Assembly (NCBI GenBank): GCA_045578725.1
Contig: JAZNKS010000105.1
Coordinates: 4,010-68,009, forward strand
Source: Flemingiibacterium sp045578725
GTDB lineage: Bacteria; Bacillota; Clostridia; Oscillospirales; CAG-272
DNA: 64,000 bases
Reading direction: 5' to 3'
Shown: positions 56,415 to 64,000 of the stretch, piece after piece
Layout of the letters: the number at the start of each line of letters is the position of its first letter
Position numbering within the stretch: the stretch's first letter is position 1
The notes under the pieces: model-generated
Database searches by the model: none
Told to the model about the DNA's origin: nothing
The model's input: only the letters and a program-made list of their open reading frames with translations
Translations under genes and position numbers: made by a program

Positions 56415-57905
56415 TTATCTTGCGTCGATTTCAATCCAGGAGACAGTAATGGGAGCACTTGCCACGCGGAAGGACAGCTCGTAGCGTTCCTGCTTGCCCG
56501 GAATGACGGCTGCATAGCAAACCGTTCCCTTCGCCATAGCCGATTCAGGGGAGGGAGTAGGAATTTCCGTCATTTCGCCGACGGGAGCACCGTTGACAAG
56601 AATCCTGACATCGGCAGGCGAGCCTTCGGTGAAGCCGAGAATAAGGTGAAGCTGCTTGTCAGACGGCAGGCGGCCCGTATTAAAGGAAATGGAGCTTGCC
56701 TTGTAATTCCAAAGCCGCATCGGCAGGGGACGGAAATGCGGCAGCTCTTCGGGCACGATGGCGGCATTGTCCTCATTGATGGTGACAAAGCGCAGAGAAC
56801 GGCTGACAGTGGTTTCGTAATCACCGACCGTGCGCTGTACCTCGCCATCGCGGGAATAATCGCCGTTTCCGAGTCCCTTTTGGCCGAACATATTGAAGGT
56901 ATAAACACCGTCCGCGCCCTGTGCCAGAAAAGCAGCCGCATGACCGCGCACCATTTCCGCTGTCATAATGGCAAGGCCGTTCTCGGACATTCCCCAATCG
57001 CTGGAGATCAGGCCTTCGATGCAGGGGATGATCTCGGTCTTCGGCATAGCGCGCTTCCACTCACCAACGGGAATGTGGCTGTCGCTTCCCTGGAAACGGG
57101 GCGAGGGGATAATGCGGTCAACCAATCCTTCCTTTTCCCAGGTAATGGGATCAAAGCCGTACAGACGGCTTTGCGCAATGTCGCGTGCCAGACGAACGGT
57201 GATCTCAATGCGGTGTCCGTAATGTGCCTCCGCCTCCCGCACAATGGCGGCCGCCTCACGCATAAAGCCATTCATCAAAGGGATGGCAATCTCTCTGTCC
57301 GCGCCAAGGTAATCACAGCAAACCATGTCGCGCATAAAGTCCAGCTCAATGCCGTCCGCATCATAGCGGAAAAGCTGTTCGCGGATGTAATCGAGGAACA
57401 TATTCCGCACCTCGGGGTACTTATAATTCAGGGTGCGGCGGTAATAGGCGTAACGGTCCCCGTTCATCCAGCCGTTGTCTCTCGCCTTGTAGAAGAAAGA
57501 CGAGCGCAGACGGCAGGCAACATCGTCGGGGTTATGGCAATCGTTCATACGGAAGGAGATGTGAGCACGTCTGCCGATTTCACGGATGCGGCGGAACCAG
57601 ACAGCAAAAGGATCGATGCCGTGTATGCAGTTGACCGAATACCAGCAGCGCATGACATCAGTATAATCAACGGGATGCCCGTCCTCCATTTTTCTTTCGT
57701 AAACATCAAGGAAGTCATCCATCACATCGGATGCGCTGGACGAAGTCTGCCCGTTGACATTGAGCACAATATCGGTCAGATTGGTATCGGCGAACTCATC
57801 GATAAAGGGATAAAGATCCTCTTCGGTTACCTTCTCCTTGGAAAGAAGGGTATTGAGGAAAGGTTCGATCGTGGAATCACAGTCAATGTTCTGATAAAAG
57901 CTCAT
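56415..57905 (-). CDS. Putative cytoplasmic glycoside-hydrolase-like protein
   Basis: The 496-residue protein has no signal peptide. The centre looks like a TIM barrel of the GHL/hypothetical glycosyl hydrolase kind: FADTNLTDIVLNVNGQTSS, GIDPFAVWFRRIREIGRRAH, YDADGIELDFMRDMVCCDY (acidic pair at barrel strand 4) and HIPVGEWKRAMPKTEIIPCI. A small beta-sandwich-like domain ends it (HLILGFTEGSPADVRILVNG). No exact family is recognised. ATG 57905 fits AGAGGAGAA upstream, with a promoter at 57984-58012. It is a single-gene transcript with its own terminator. Confidence 0.7.
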   Translation of the reverse strand: MSFYQNIDCDSTIEPFLNTLLSKEKVTEEDLYPFIDEFADTNLTDIVLNVNGQTSSSASDVMDDFLDVYERKMEDGHPVDYTDVMRCWYSVNCIHGIDPFAVWFRRIREIGRRAHISFRMNDCHNPDDVACRLRSSFFYKARDNGWMNGDRYAYYRRTLNYKYPEVRNMFLDYIREQLFRYDADGIELDFMRDMVCCDYLGADREIAIPLMNGFMREAAAIVREAEAHYGHRIEITVRLARDIAQSRLYGFDPITWEKEGLVDRIIPSPRFQGSDSHIPVGEWKRAMPKTEIIPCIEGLISSDWGMSENGLAIMTAEMVRGHAAAFLAQGADGVYTFNMFGQKGLGNGDYSRDGEVQRTVGDYETTVSRSLRFVTINEDNAAIVPEELPHFRPLPMRLWNYKASSISFNTGRLPSDKQLHLILGFTEGSPADVRILVNGAPVGEMTEIPTPSPESAMAKGTVCYAAVIPGKQERYELSFRVASAPITVSWIEIDAR

Positions 57906-57983
57906 TTTTTCTCCTCTTTCTGTACGTTGATCATTCCGGTTGTTTTCCCGCACACGGCAAAAGGATACCGCGTGCTTGCATTA

Positions 57984-58012
57984 AGTATAGCAATTTTCCC
58001 CCGGAAAGTCAA
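57984..58012 (-). promoter_or_regulatory. Promoter of the glycosidase-like gene
   Basis: On the minus strand TTGACT (58007-58012) and TATACT (57984-57989) are 17 bases apart. The leader of about 75 bases contains a small hairpin (GCACGCGG with CCGTGTGC). Confidence 0.8.
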
Positions 58013-58046
58013 GTCTTTTCTTCCGGAATTTCAGAGCAATCGCAAC

Positions 58047-59150
58047 TCATCCGCCGGCCATCGTAAATGCGGCCCAAAGAAGCAGGGATAGAAAGATCAG
58101 CAGAACCGCCGTCCGTGCCGCTGTCCCGGCAATCTCCGCGCGAAGCATCCTGCGGAGATCCTCCGGCTCCATTCCGATCATCCGATAGATACCCGCCGCC
58201 TTCCGGCGCTCGGCCATCCGGATCCGGGCCATCAGTATCGCCTGTATAAGACCGATGCCGGTCAAAAATGCAAAGCCGATCACCAGAAAGAGCAGGATCC
58301 CAACAACCGCATCGGCCGCAGCACCGACTGTATCCGTACCATCAAAGAGATTGACATCGAGAGTGACATCTTCGCCGCCGATTTTCCAGAACAGCATTAC
58401 CGCCAGCATCGGATAAACCGCCGCACCGGCAAACAGCAGCATCATGCGGGTATTGATTTTCGCATGATAATCGTTGCTTTTCTGTGCCAGTCGCTTTACC
58501 AGCGCCTTCTGGCGGAAGGTTTTGGACTGCCGGTAGCCGTGTGTCAGCTCACCTGCGGTGGGATTCTGGCGCCGGATGGTCTGTATAACCGCGCCTTGCC
58601 GGCGGATGGACGGCAGAAGATGAGCAAGCAGAATCAGCAGAATGCCGGCTCCCGCCGCGATCAGAAACAGCAGAAGAAAGGGCAGGTATTCCCTTCCCTC
58701 CAGCCGATCCGCGCCGCTGAAAATCCGCCCCGCCAAAGCCCCCGGCCCGATGCCGAGCGCCGCGCCGATCACAGTCGGCGGCAGATAGAGCCAAAGGATA
58801 TCGGCCCACATCAGCGCCCGGATATCCTTTGGAGGCGCGCCGATGCCCTTCAGTACACCGACCAGCTGGGCATTCTCTTCCCTGCGGATAGCGCATTGGA
58901 TCCGCACGTTCATCAGCGTGACGAGGATCAGAATCCCGGCCGCAAGATTCATATACAGCGACACCTGACCGAGGAAATCTCCGATGGGCAGAGAATCAAA
59001 GCTTCCCCGCGGATACAGCCGGACCCGGCAGACAAAGGCCAGAAAAAAGCCGATCATCAGCATGGAAACCAGCAGCGAGGCAAACAGAAGCCCATTTTTG
59101 AAGCGATCCGCCCGGAGTCTGCGAATCGCGATTTTCGTAACCGGTGACAT
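58047..59150 (-). CDS. FtsX-family ABC transporter permease, apparently short at the C-terminus
   Basis: The 367-residue protein has two FtsX-like halves. The first has four spans and the loop GVLKGIGAPPKDIRALMWAD. The second has MMLLFAGAAVYPMLAVMLFW, a span near 285-310, the loop YRMIGMEPEDLRRMLRAEI and one more span. The usual final span after that loop is missing, as the protein ends AFTMAGG. ATG 59150 gives normal spacing to GGAGG; ATG 59156 would be too close. It is coupled to the ATPase gene two bases upstream. It is likely a small exporter or a cell-envelope transporter. Confidence 0.8.
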   Translation of the reverse strand: MSPVTKIAIRRLRADRFKNGLLFASLLVSMLMIGFFLAFVCRVRLYPRGSFDSLPIGDFLGQVSLYMNLAAGILILVTLMNVRIQCAIRREENAQLVGVLKGIGAPPKDIRALMWADILWLYLPPTVIGAALGIGPGALAGRIFSGADRLEGREYLPFLLLFLIAAGAGILLILLAHLLPSIRRQGAVIQTIRRQNPTAGELTHGYRQSKTFRQKALVKRLAQKSNDYHAKINTRMMLLFAGAAVYPMLAVMLFWKIGGEDVTLDVNLFDGTDTVGAAADAVVGILLFLVIGFAFLTGIGLIQAILMARIRMAERRKAAGIYRMIGMEPEDLRRMLRAEIAGTAARTAVLLIFLSLLLWAAFTMAGG

Positions 59151-59152
59151 CC

Positions 59153-59824
59153 TCATCGCCTCCGGTCCGAGAGGATGCGGCCATCCGCGACGGTGATCAC
59201 CCGCCCGGCCGCGTCCGCCGCCTCATTGCTGTGGGTGACCATCAGCACGGTAATCCCCTGCTCCCGGTTCAGGGTCCCAAGGAGCTTCATCACCTCGGCG
59301 CTGTTTTCGCCATCAAGATTACCGGTCGGCTCATCGGCAAGAATGATCGACGGCCTGCCGATCACAGCTCTTGCGATCGCCGCGCGCTGCTGCTGACCGC
59401 CCGACAGTGCGGCCGGATAGGCATTCTCACGTCCGTTCAATCCCACCGTGCGCAGGATCTCGGACAGCCATTCACCATCGACCGGCCGCTCATCAAGCTC
59501 CAGAGGAAGCGTGATGTTTTCTGCCACCGTCAGCTCGGGAATCAGATTGTAAAACTGATAAATCACGCCGATCTCGCGTCTGCGCAGAGCGGCACTTTTC
59601 CGCTCACTCATTTTCACGATATCGGCGCCGCGAAACAGAATGCTTCCGTGATCCGGCCGGTCCAGCCCCGCGATCATATTCAGCAGCGTGGTTTTGCCCG
59701 ATCCGGACTTGCCGACAATGGCGGTGAATTCCCCGGCCTCAACGGTCAGCGACACCTCATCCAGCGCCGTGACCTCACCGTCCGCCGTGAAATAGCGCTT
59801 GCTCAATCCGGTTATTTTCAGCAT
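59153..59824 (-). CDS. ABC transporter ATP-binding protein, MacB/LolD/FtsE type
   Basis: The 223-residue ATPase has Walker A GKSGSGKTT (38-46), a Q-loop in VIYQFYNLIPELTVAENITL, the signature LSGGQQQRAAIARAV and Walker B IILADEPTGNLD. These features and its length match the partner ATPases of FtsX-type permeases. An extended -10 promoter lies at 59855-59863 and GGAGGG precedes ATG 59824. The permease gene follows after two bases. The substrate is unknown. Confidence 0.93.
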   Translation of the reverse strand: MLKITGLSKRYFTADGEVTALDEVSLTVEAGEFTAIVGKSGSGKTTLLNMIAGLDRPDHGSILFRGADIVKMSERKSAALRRREIGVIYQFYNLIPELTVAENITLPLELDERPVDGEWLSEILRTVGLNGRENAYPAALSGGQQQRAAIARAVIGRPSIILADEPTGNLDGENSAEVMKLLGTLNREQGITVLMVTHSNEAADAAGRVITVADGRILSDRRR

Positions 59825-59854
59825 ACCGATGCCCTCCGCACTTTGTTTTCTTCA

Positions 59855-59863
59855 TTATATCAT
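59855..59863 (-). promoter_or_regulatory. Extended -10 promoter of the ABC ATPase/permease pair
   Basis: On the minus strand TGATATAAT provides TGn and TATAAT; no clear -35 box is found. Confidence 0.55.
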
Positions 59864-59920
59864 ACAGATGTGAACATTTCTGCAGACAAATGACAAATCC
59901 GCACCGGAAGACAGCCCAAA

Positions 59921-61225
59921 CTATAAAATATCAACTGTTTCGCCGTTCAGCGCCTTGTTCATACTTCTGACGGCACAGAATTTGCCGCACATGGAACAGG
60001 TATCGTCATGCTCCGGCTTTCTCTCGTCGCGGATGCGCCTGGCTGTTTCGGGATCCAATGCGCACGCCCATTGACCTTCCCAATCCAGCTTACGGCGGGC
60101 CTCTGCCATGCGGTCATCAAGATCCCGCGCATGGGGAAGCTTCTTTGCGATATCCGCCGCATGAGCGGCGATTTTTGATGCGATAATACCCTGCTTTACA
60201 TCCTCCACATTCGGAAGCGCCAGATGCTCTGCCGGTGTTACATAACACAGGAAGGCCGCACCGGATGCCGCCGCGATCGCACCGCCGATGGCAGAAGTGA
60301 TGTGGTCGTATCCCGGCGCGATGTCCGTGACGATGGGACCGAGCACGTAGAACGGCGCCCCCATGCAGATGGTCTGCTGCATCTTCATGTTGGCTTCAAT
60401 CTGATCCATCGGCATATGTCCGGGACCTTCTACCATCACCTGCACATCCTTTTCCCAGGCACGTTTTGTCAGTTCCCCAAGGCGCACAAGCTCCTCGATC
60501 TGGCAGACGTCGCTTCCGTCCGCAAGGCATCCGGGACGGCAGGCATCACCAAGGGAGATCGTCACGTCATACTCCCGGCAAATCTCCAGAATCTCATCGT
60601 AATACTCATAGAAAGGATTTTCCTGCCCGGTCATGCTCATCCACGCAAAGACAAGCGAACCGCCGCGGGAAACGATATTCATCTTTCTCTTGTGCTTCTT
60701 GATCTGCTCGATCGTCTTTCGGGTGATGCCGCAATGGAGGGTTACAAAGTCCACGCCGTCTTCTGCATGAAGACGAACCACATCGATAAAATCCTTTGCC
60801 GTGAGGGTTGCAAGATCGCGCTGATAATGAATCACGCTGTCATATACGGGAACGGTGCCGATCATCGCAGGACATTCGCTTGTAAGCTTTCTGCGGAAGG
60901 GCTGTGTGCTGCCATGGGAGGACAAATCCATGATCGCCTCCGCTCCCATATTGACCGCCGCCATTACCTTCTGCATCTCAATGTCGTAGTCCTTGCAGTC
61001 GCGGGATACGCCGAGATTGACGTTGATCTTGGTACGGAGCATGGAGCCCACGCCGTTCGGGTCGATACAGGTGTGCAGCTTGTTGGCACAGATCGCTACC
61101 TGTCCCTTTGCGACAAGCTCACGGATTTCCTCCGGTGTCCGGTATTCCTTTTCGGCGACCGCTTTCATTTCGGGGGTAATGATGCCATGTCTTGCGGCAT
61201 CCATTTGTGTGGTATAGTTTCTCAT
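59921..61225 (-). CDS. thiC: Phosphomethylpyrimidine synthase
   Basis: The 434-residue radical-SAM enzyme converts aminoimidazole ribotide to HMP-phosphate for thiamine. Motifs include KINVNLGVSRDCKDY, VEGPGHMPMDQIEANMK, GPIVTDIAPGYDHITSAIGG and the C-terminal cluster motif CSMCGKFCAVR (CxxCx4C). The length matches the shorter ThiC form of Clostridia. AAAGGAA precedes ATG 61225. It is the last visible gene of the thiH-thiE-thiD-thiC operon. No terminator is obvious before 59825. Confidence 0.96.
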   Translation of the reverse strand: MRNYTTQMDAARHGIITPEMKAVAEKEYRTPEEIRELVAKGQVAICANKLHTCIDPNGVGSMLRTKINVNLGVSRDCKDYDIEMQKVMAAVNMGAEAIMDLSSHGSTQPFRRKLTSECPAMIGTVPVYDSVIHYQRDLATLTAKDFIDVVRLHAEDGVDFVTLHCGITRKTIEQIKKHKRKMNIVSRGGSLVFAWMSMTGQENPFYEYYDEILEICREYDVTISLGDACRPGCLADGSDVCQIEELVRLGELTKRAWEKDVQVMVEGPGHMPMDQIEANMKMQQTICMGAPFYVLGPIVTDIAPGYDHITSAIGGAIAAASGAAFLCYVTPAEHLALPNVEDVKQGIIASKIAAHAADIAKKLPHARDLDDRMAEARRKLDWEGQWACALDPETARRIRDERKPEHDDTCSMCGKFCAVRSMNKALNGETVDIL

Positions 61226-61250
61226 TTTCGTTGGTTCCTTTCAGGCAGTA

Positions 61251-62054
61251 TTATTCAGCAAATTGGCTGTTCAGATCAAAGTTGTGCATCATCGGGCCCG
61301 CCCCCTGTCCAAGGTCGAGCATCGCGGCAAGTGCGCCCGAGATATAATCCTTTGCTCTCCTGATAGAGGTTTCAAGGTCATATCCCTTCGCGAGGTTTGA
61401 TGCAATTGCAGACGAAAGCGTACAGCCCGTGCCGTGGGTGTTGGGATTGTTGATACGCTTACCGCTGAACCATTTGCAGCTGCCGTTTGCATACAGAAGA
61501 TCATTTGCATCACTTACGCTGTGACCTCCCTTAAGAAGCACCGCGCATCCGTAGGTATCGCCAATGAGCTTCGCCGCACGTTCCATATCTTCCTTCGTGT
61601 GAACGCTCTGTTCGGATAACACTTCTGCTTCGGGGATATTGGGTGTCACAAGAGCAGCGAGAGGAAGAAGCTCTCTTGTCAGCACCGATACCGCATCGGT
61701 TTTCATCAATTCAGAACCGCTTGTGGCGACCATCACGGGATCGACTACAATGTTTTCCGCTTTATAATAGGCAAGCCGTTCGGCAATTATCCTGATAAGC
61801 TCTGCCGAGCTGACCATTCCGATCTTTACGGCATCGGGACGGATATCCTCGAATACCGCATCAATCTGATCCTTCAAGAATTCGGGAGCTGCCTCCATAA
61901 TGGATCCAACGCCGGTTGTGTTCTGCGCCGTAAGCGCTGTAATCGCGCTCATCGCGTAGACACCATTCATGGTCATCGTTTTGATATCTGCCTGAATACC
62001 GGCGCCTCCGCTGCAGTCACTTCCCGCAACGGTCAATGCTGTTTTCATTTTCAT
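61251..62054 (-). CDS. thiD: Hydroxymethylpyrimidine/phosphomethylpyrimidine kinase
   Basis: The 267-residue ribokinase-like enzyme phosphorylates HMP and HMP-P. It has TVAGSDCSGGAGIQADIKTM at the N-terminus and NPNTHGTGCTLSSAIASNLA near the C-terminus, the catalytic Asp-free GTGC loop of ThiD. PNIPEAEVL and KGGHS also fit. ATG 62054 has AAAGGAG eight bases upstream; the ATG six codons earlier overlaps that site. It follows thiE by about 80 bases that hold a small hairpin. Confidence 0.95.
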   Translation of the reverse strand: MKMKTALTVAGSDCSGGAGIQADIKTMTMNGVYAMSAITALTAQNTTGVGSIMEAAPEFLKDQIDAVFEDIRPDAVKIGMVSSAELIRIIAERLAYYKAENIVVDPVMVATSGSELMKTDAVSVLTRELLPLAALVTPNIPEAEVLSEQSVHTKEDMERAAKLIGDTYGCAVLLKGGHSVSDANDLLYANGSCKWFSGKRINNPNTHGTGCTLSSAIASNLAKGYDLETSIRRAKDYISGALAAMLDLGQGAGPMMHNFDLNSQFAE

Positions 62055-62092
62055 TGTTTTTACTCCTTTCATATTTCAGCATCGTTTTCTAT

Positions 62093-62125
62093 AGCGGCGT
62101 AAGGTGGTGCCCCCAATCTGCCGCT
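62093..62125 (-). other. Hairpin between thiE and thiD
   Basis: AGCGGC (62093-62098) and GCCGCT (62120-62125) form a 6-base stem around 21 bases. A T run follows only on the plus strand, so for the thi operon it may be a processing or stabilising element. Confidence 0.35.
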
Positions 62126-62132
62126 TTTTTGA

Positions 62133-62768
62133 TTAAATAAGAGCAAGCTCTTTAGCTCTTGCTTTCAGTTCCCCAACAGCAATCATCGGATCATCCGCTT
62201 TCATAATGGCGGAAACCGCACAGATTCCGGCAATGGGAATACCGGCGAGAACATCAATGTTCCCCTTGTTCAGCCCGCCGATGGCATTGACGGGGATCGG
62301 CACGGCCTTGCAGATATCCCGCAGGGTGTCGGTGGAGGTAAGGACGGTTTTCACCTTGGTGGTTGTGGGATAAATCGCGCCCACACCGAGGTAATCCGCA
62401 CCCTGGCCGTACACATCCAGCGCCCACGGTACGGTTTTCGCCGTTGCACCGATAATTTTGCCGTCGCCGAGAATCTTCCGTGCCTGCGCAATCGTCATAT
62501 CCTCCGCACCGAGGTGAACGCCCTCTGCATCCACGGCAAGAGCAACATCCACGCGGTCGTCGATGATCAGCGGCACGTTGTAACGCTTGGCGATGGCGTG
62601 TACTTTTTCGGCAAGCCCGATATATTCTCGCGTGCTCTTGTTTTTCTCACGGAGCTGCAGAAGGGTTGCACCGCCTTTGAGTGCCTGTTCCACACGATAG
62701 AGAAACTCTTCCTCCGTGTAGTTCGTGCTGTCGGTGATAAAATATAAACTTGGATCAAATTTTTTCAT
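62133..62768 (-). CDS. thiE: Thiamine-phosphate synthase
   Basis: The 211-residue TIM-barrel enzyme joins HMP-PP and thiazole phosphate. It has KGGATLLQLREKNKSTREYI, PLIIDDRVDVALAVDAEGVH, GATAKTVPWALD, DYLGVGAIYPTTTK and VNAIGGLNKGNID, all typical of ThiE. ATG 62768 has GAGGT at seven bases; ATG 62774 would be too near it. It starts about nine bases after the thiH stop. Confidence 0.95.
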   Translation of the reverse strand: MKKFDPSLYFITDSTNYTEEEFLYRVEQALKGGATLLQLREKNKSTREYIGLAEKVHAIAKRYNVPLIIDDRVDVALAVDAEGVHLGAEDMTIAQARKILGDGKIIGATAKTVPWALDVYGQGADYLGVGAIYPTTTKVKTVLTSTDTLRDICKAVPIPVNAIGGLNKGNIDVLAGIPIAGICAVSAIMKADDPMIAVGELKARAKELALI

Positions 62769-62777
62769 TCTCATACC

Positions 62778-64000
62778 TCACACATACAGATAATCATTGA
62801 GCACCGGCTGCAGACCTTCTTCTGCAAAGTACTTATACATCTTGTCAAGGCTTCGGTTATCGTCAATTTCAAACTGTTCGTCCCCCTGCAGAGCATCGGA
62901 TTCCTTGCCGGTGTATTTGCTTTCATGGTCGCCGATACCGGTGGAAACCCCTGCGGAAACTTTGGTGGCGGCAATCTTTACGATGCCGTTTCTAAACTCT
63001 GCACTTTCACGGGAAGATACCGTAATACCAACATACGGTAAGAAAATACGATAAGCACAAAGCACCTGACAGAGCTGTTTTTCACCTACATCAAGGGGAT
63101 TTATCTTATCATTGTTGATGATGGGACGCAGTCTGGGGCAGGACAGGGACATTTCTGCGTGGGGATATTTCCGCTGAAGATAATACACATGAAGTGCGCT
63201 TGCCAAAGCATCCTTGCGGAAATCGGACAATCCAAGAAGCGCAGAGAATGCAACTCCCCGCATGCCGCCGCGAAGTGCCCGTTCCTGTGCATCAAAGCGG
63301 TATGGCCACACACGTTTGTGACCGAGCAGGTGGAGTGTTTCATATTTGTCCGCATCATAGGTCTCCTGGAACACGGTTACATAGTCAGCACCGCACTCAT
63401 GGAGATACTCGTATTCACCGGTGTTCACAGGGTAGATTTCCAGACCCACCATACGGAAATACTTTCTTGCCAACTTACAGGCTTCGCCGATGTATTTCAC
63501 GTCACTCTGCGCACGGCTTTCGCCGGTAAGGATCAGGATTTCCTCCATACCGGAGTCAGCAATGACTTTCATTTCATGCTCAATCTGCTCCATATTCAAC
63601 TTCATGCGGTTGATATGGTTGTAGCAGTTGAACCCGCAGTAAACGCAGTAGTTCTCGCAATAATTGGCGATGTACAGAGGGGTAAATAAGTAAACGGTAT
63701 TACCAAAGTGCTTGCTTGTCTCCATACGAGCTTTCTGTGCCATTTCTTCCAGAAAAGGCTCTGCCGCAGGAGAAAGTAAAGCCTTGAAATCCTCAACGCT
63801 GCAGGTCGCGTGGTCGAGGGCGGCACGAACATCACGGGCCGTATAGGCGGAATAATCAAAGGAATTCATCTGAGCCATCACCTGCTGACAGACATCGGAT
63901 TCGATGATTTCCATGCCCGGCAGGTATTCCATGTGATTCTTACGGCTGGATGGGTCTGTTTCCAGTCTGTGTTTTTTCTCCAGAGCATCCGGTGACAGAT
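62778..64000 (-). CDS. thiH: 2-iminoacetate synthase ThiH, N-terminus cut by the window edge
   Basis: The radical-SAM tyrosine lyase makes dehydroglycine (2-iminoacetate) for the thiazole of thiamine in anaerobes. The cluster motif is CENYCVYCGFNC (CxxxCxxC), and IEHEMKVIADSGMEEILILT and YVTVFQETYDADKYETLHLL are typical. The frame stays open to base 64000 and reads RLETDPSSRKNHMEYLPGME across the ATG at 63932, which matches the known ThiH N-terminus, so the true start lies beyond the window. It is the most upstream visible gene of this thi operon; thiG, thiF or thiS and any TPP riboswitch would be further to the right. Confidence 0.93.
   Translation of the reverse strand, partial: LSPDALEKKHRLETDPSSRKNHMEYLPGMEIIESDVCQQVMAQMNSFDYSAYTARDVRAALDHATCSVEDFKALLSPAAEPFLEEMAQKARMETSKHFGNTVYLFTPLYIANYCENYCVYCGFNCYNHINRMKLNMEQIEHEMKVIADSGMEEILILTGESRAQSDVKYIGEACKLARKYFRMVGLEIYPVNTGEYEYLHECGADYVTVFQETYDADKYETLHLLGHKRVWPYRFDAQERALRGGMRGVAFSALLGLSDFRKDALASALHVYYLQRKYPHAEMSLSCPRLRPIINNDKINPLDVGEKQLCQVLCAYRIFLPYVGITVSSRESAEFRNGIVKIAATKVSAGVSTGIGDHESKYTGKESDALQGDEQFEIDDNRSLDKMYKYFAEEGLQPVLNDYLYV

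Noticed and set aside
56253..58091. 612-codon open frame opposite the glycosidase-like gene
   Set aside because: Antisense shadow crossing a terminator and a promoter; the minus-strand gene has a ribosome site and a barrel-like sequence.
59825..64000. TPP riboswitch for the thi genes
   Set aside because: No TPP riboswitch consensus was found in the visible gaps; if present it would lie upstream of thiH or thiG, beyond the right edge.
1..64000. CRISPR array, prophage, insertion sequence, tRNA or rRNA genes
   Set aside because: No regularly spaced direct repeats, transposase or phage structural genes, and no cloverleaf or rRNA-like segment were recognised in the gaps between genes.

Overview
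The window looks like chromosomal DNA of an anaerobic, Gram-positive-lineage bacterium of the class Clostridia, possibly an Oscillospiraceae-like gut lineage of moderate to high GC. The signs are an L21-Prp-L27 operon in which L27 carries the Prp cleavage motif, the single-chain clostridial PurL, an XpaC-TelA operon, YtrA-type and BlaI-type regulators, strong AGGAGG ribosome sites and sigma-A promoters with 17-base spacers. No phage, insertion sequence, tRNA, rRNA or CRISPR array was seen. Taxonomy is an inference.

Layout. 1-1.45 kb: the tail of a glycerophosphodiesterase, then rplU-prp-rpmA. 1.5-6.8 kb: carA, followed by one reading frame joining carB to dapF; this CarA has lost all three glutaminase triad residues. 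6.8-19.3 kb, minus strand: a seven-gene exported/ABC transport operon (giant binding protein, permease pair, NHL-TPR-Yip1 membrane protein, DUF5696-like exported protein, second permease pair) with no ATPase. 19.3-19.74 kb: non-coding. 19.7-22.7 kb: nifU-nifS, rnhA and a PHP phosphoesterase. 22.8-24.5 kb: a sigma-factor-like regulator with a long C-terminal extension. 24.5-29.7 kb: purL and mtaB. 29.8-32.8 kb: a Gfo/Idh/MocA oxidoreductase and a DUF4091 protein. 32.8-35.7 kb: TrkA-TrkH potassium uptake, divergent from a YtrA regulator with its ABC exporter (35.8-39.2 kb). 39.4-41.5 kb: ispD, a 54-residue Asn/Gln-rich protein on the other strand, and manA. 41.5-45.1 kb: a sugar transporter, a GDPD and a GH29 alpha-L-fucosidase in one minus-strand operon. 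45.2-48.7 kb: XpaC-TelA-LemA-like-TPM. 48.8-51.4 kb: feoB and a DUF2325 protein, with three matching metal-regulator-type inverted repeats. 51.4-56.3 kb: a CPBP protease, two accessory proteins and a BlaI/BlaR1 pair. 56.4-59.9 kb: a glycosidase-like protein and a small ABC exporter. 59.9-64.0 kb: the thiH-thiE-thiD-thiC thiamine operon, running off the right edge.

The most unusual points are the CarB-DapF fusion next to a glutaminase-dead CarA, which predicts carbamoyl phosphate synthesis from free ammonia or an outside nitrogen donor, and the seven-gene exported/ABC system. Lesser points are the sigma-like fusion regulator, the small Asn/Gln-rich protein behind a sigma-G-like promoter, and the GTTAGC-N4-GCTAAC operators around feoB. 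All functions are inferred from recognisable motifs; no database search was possible.
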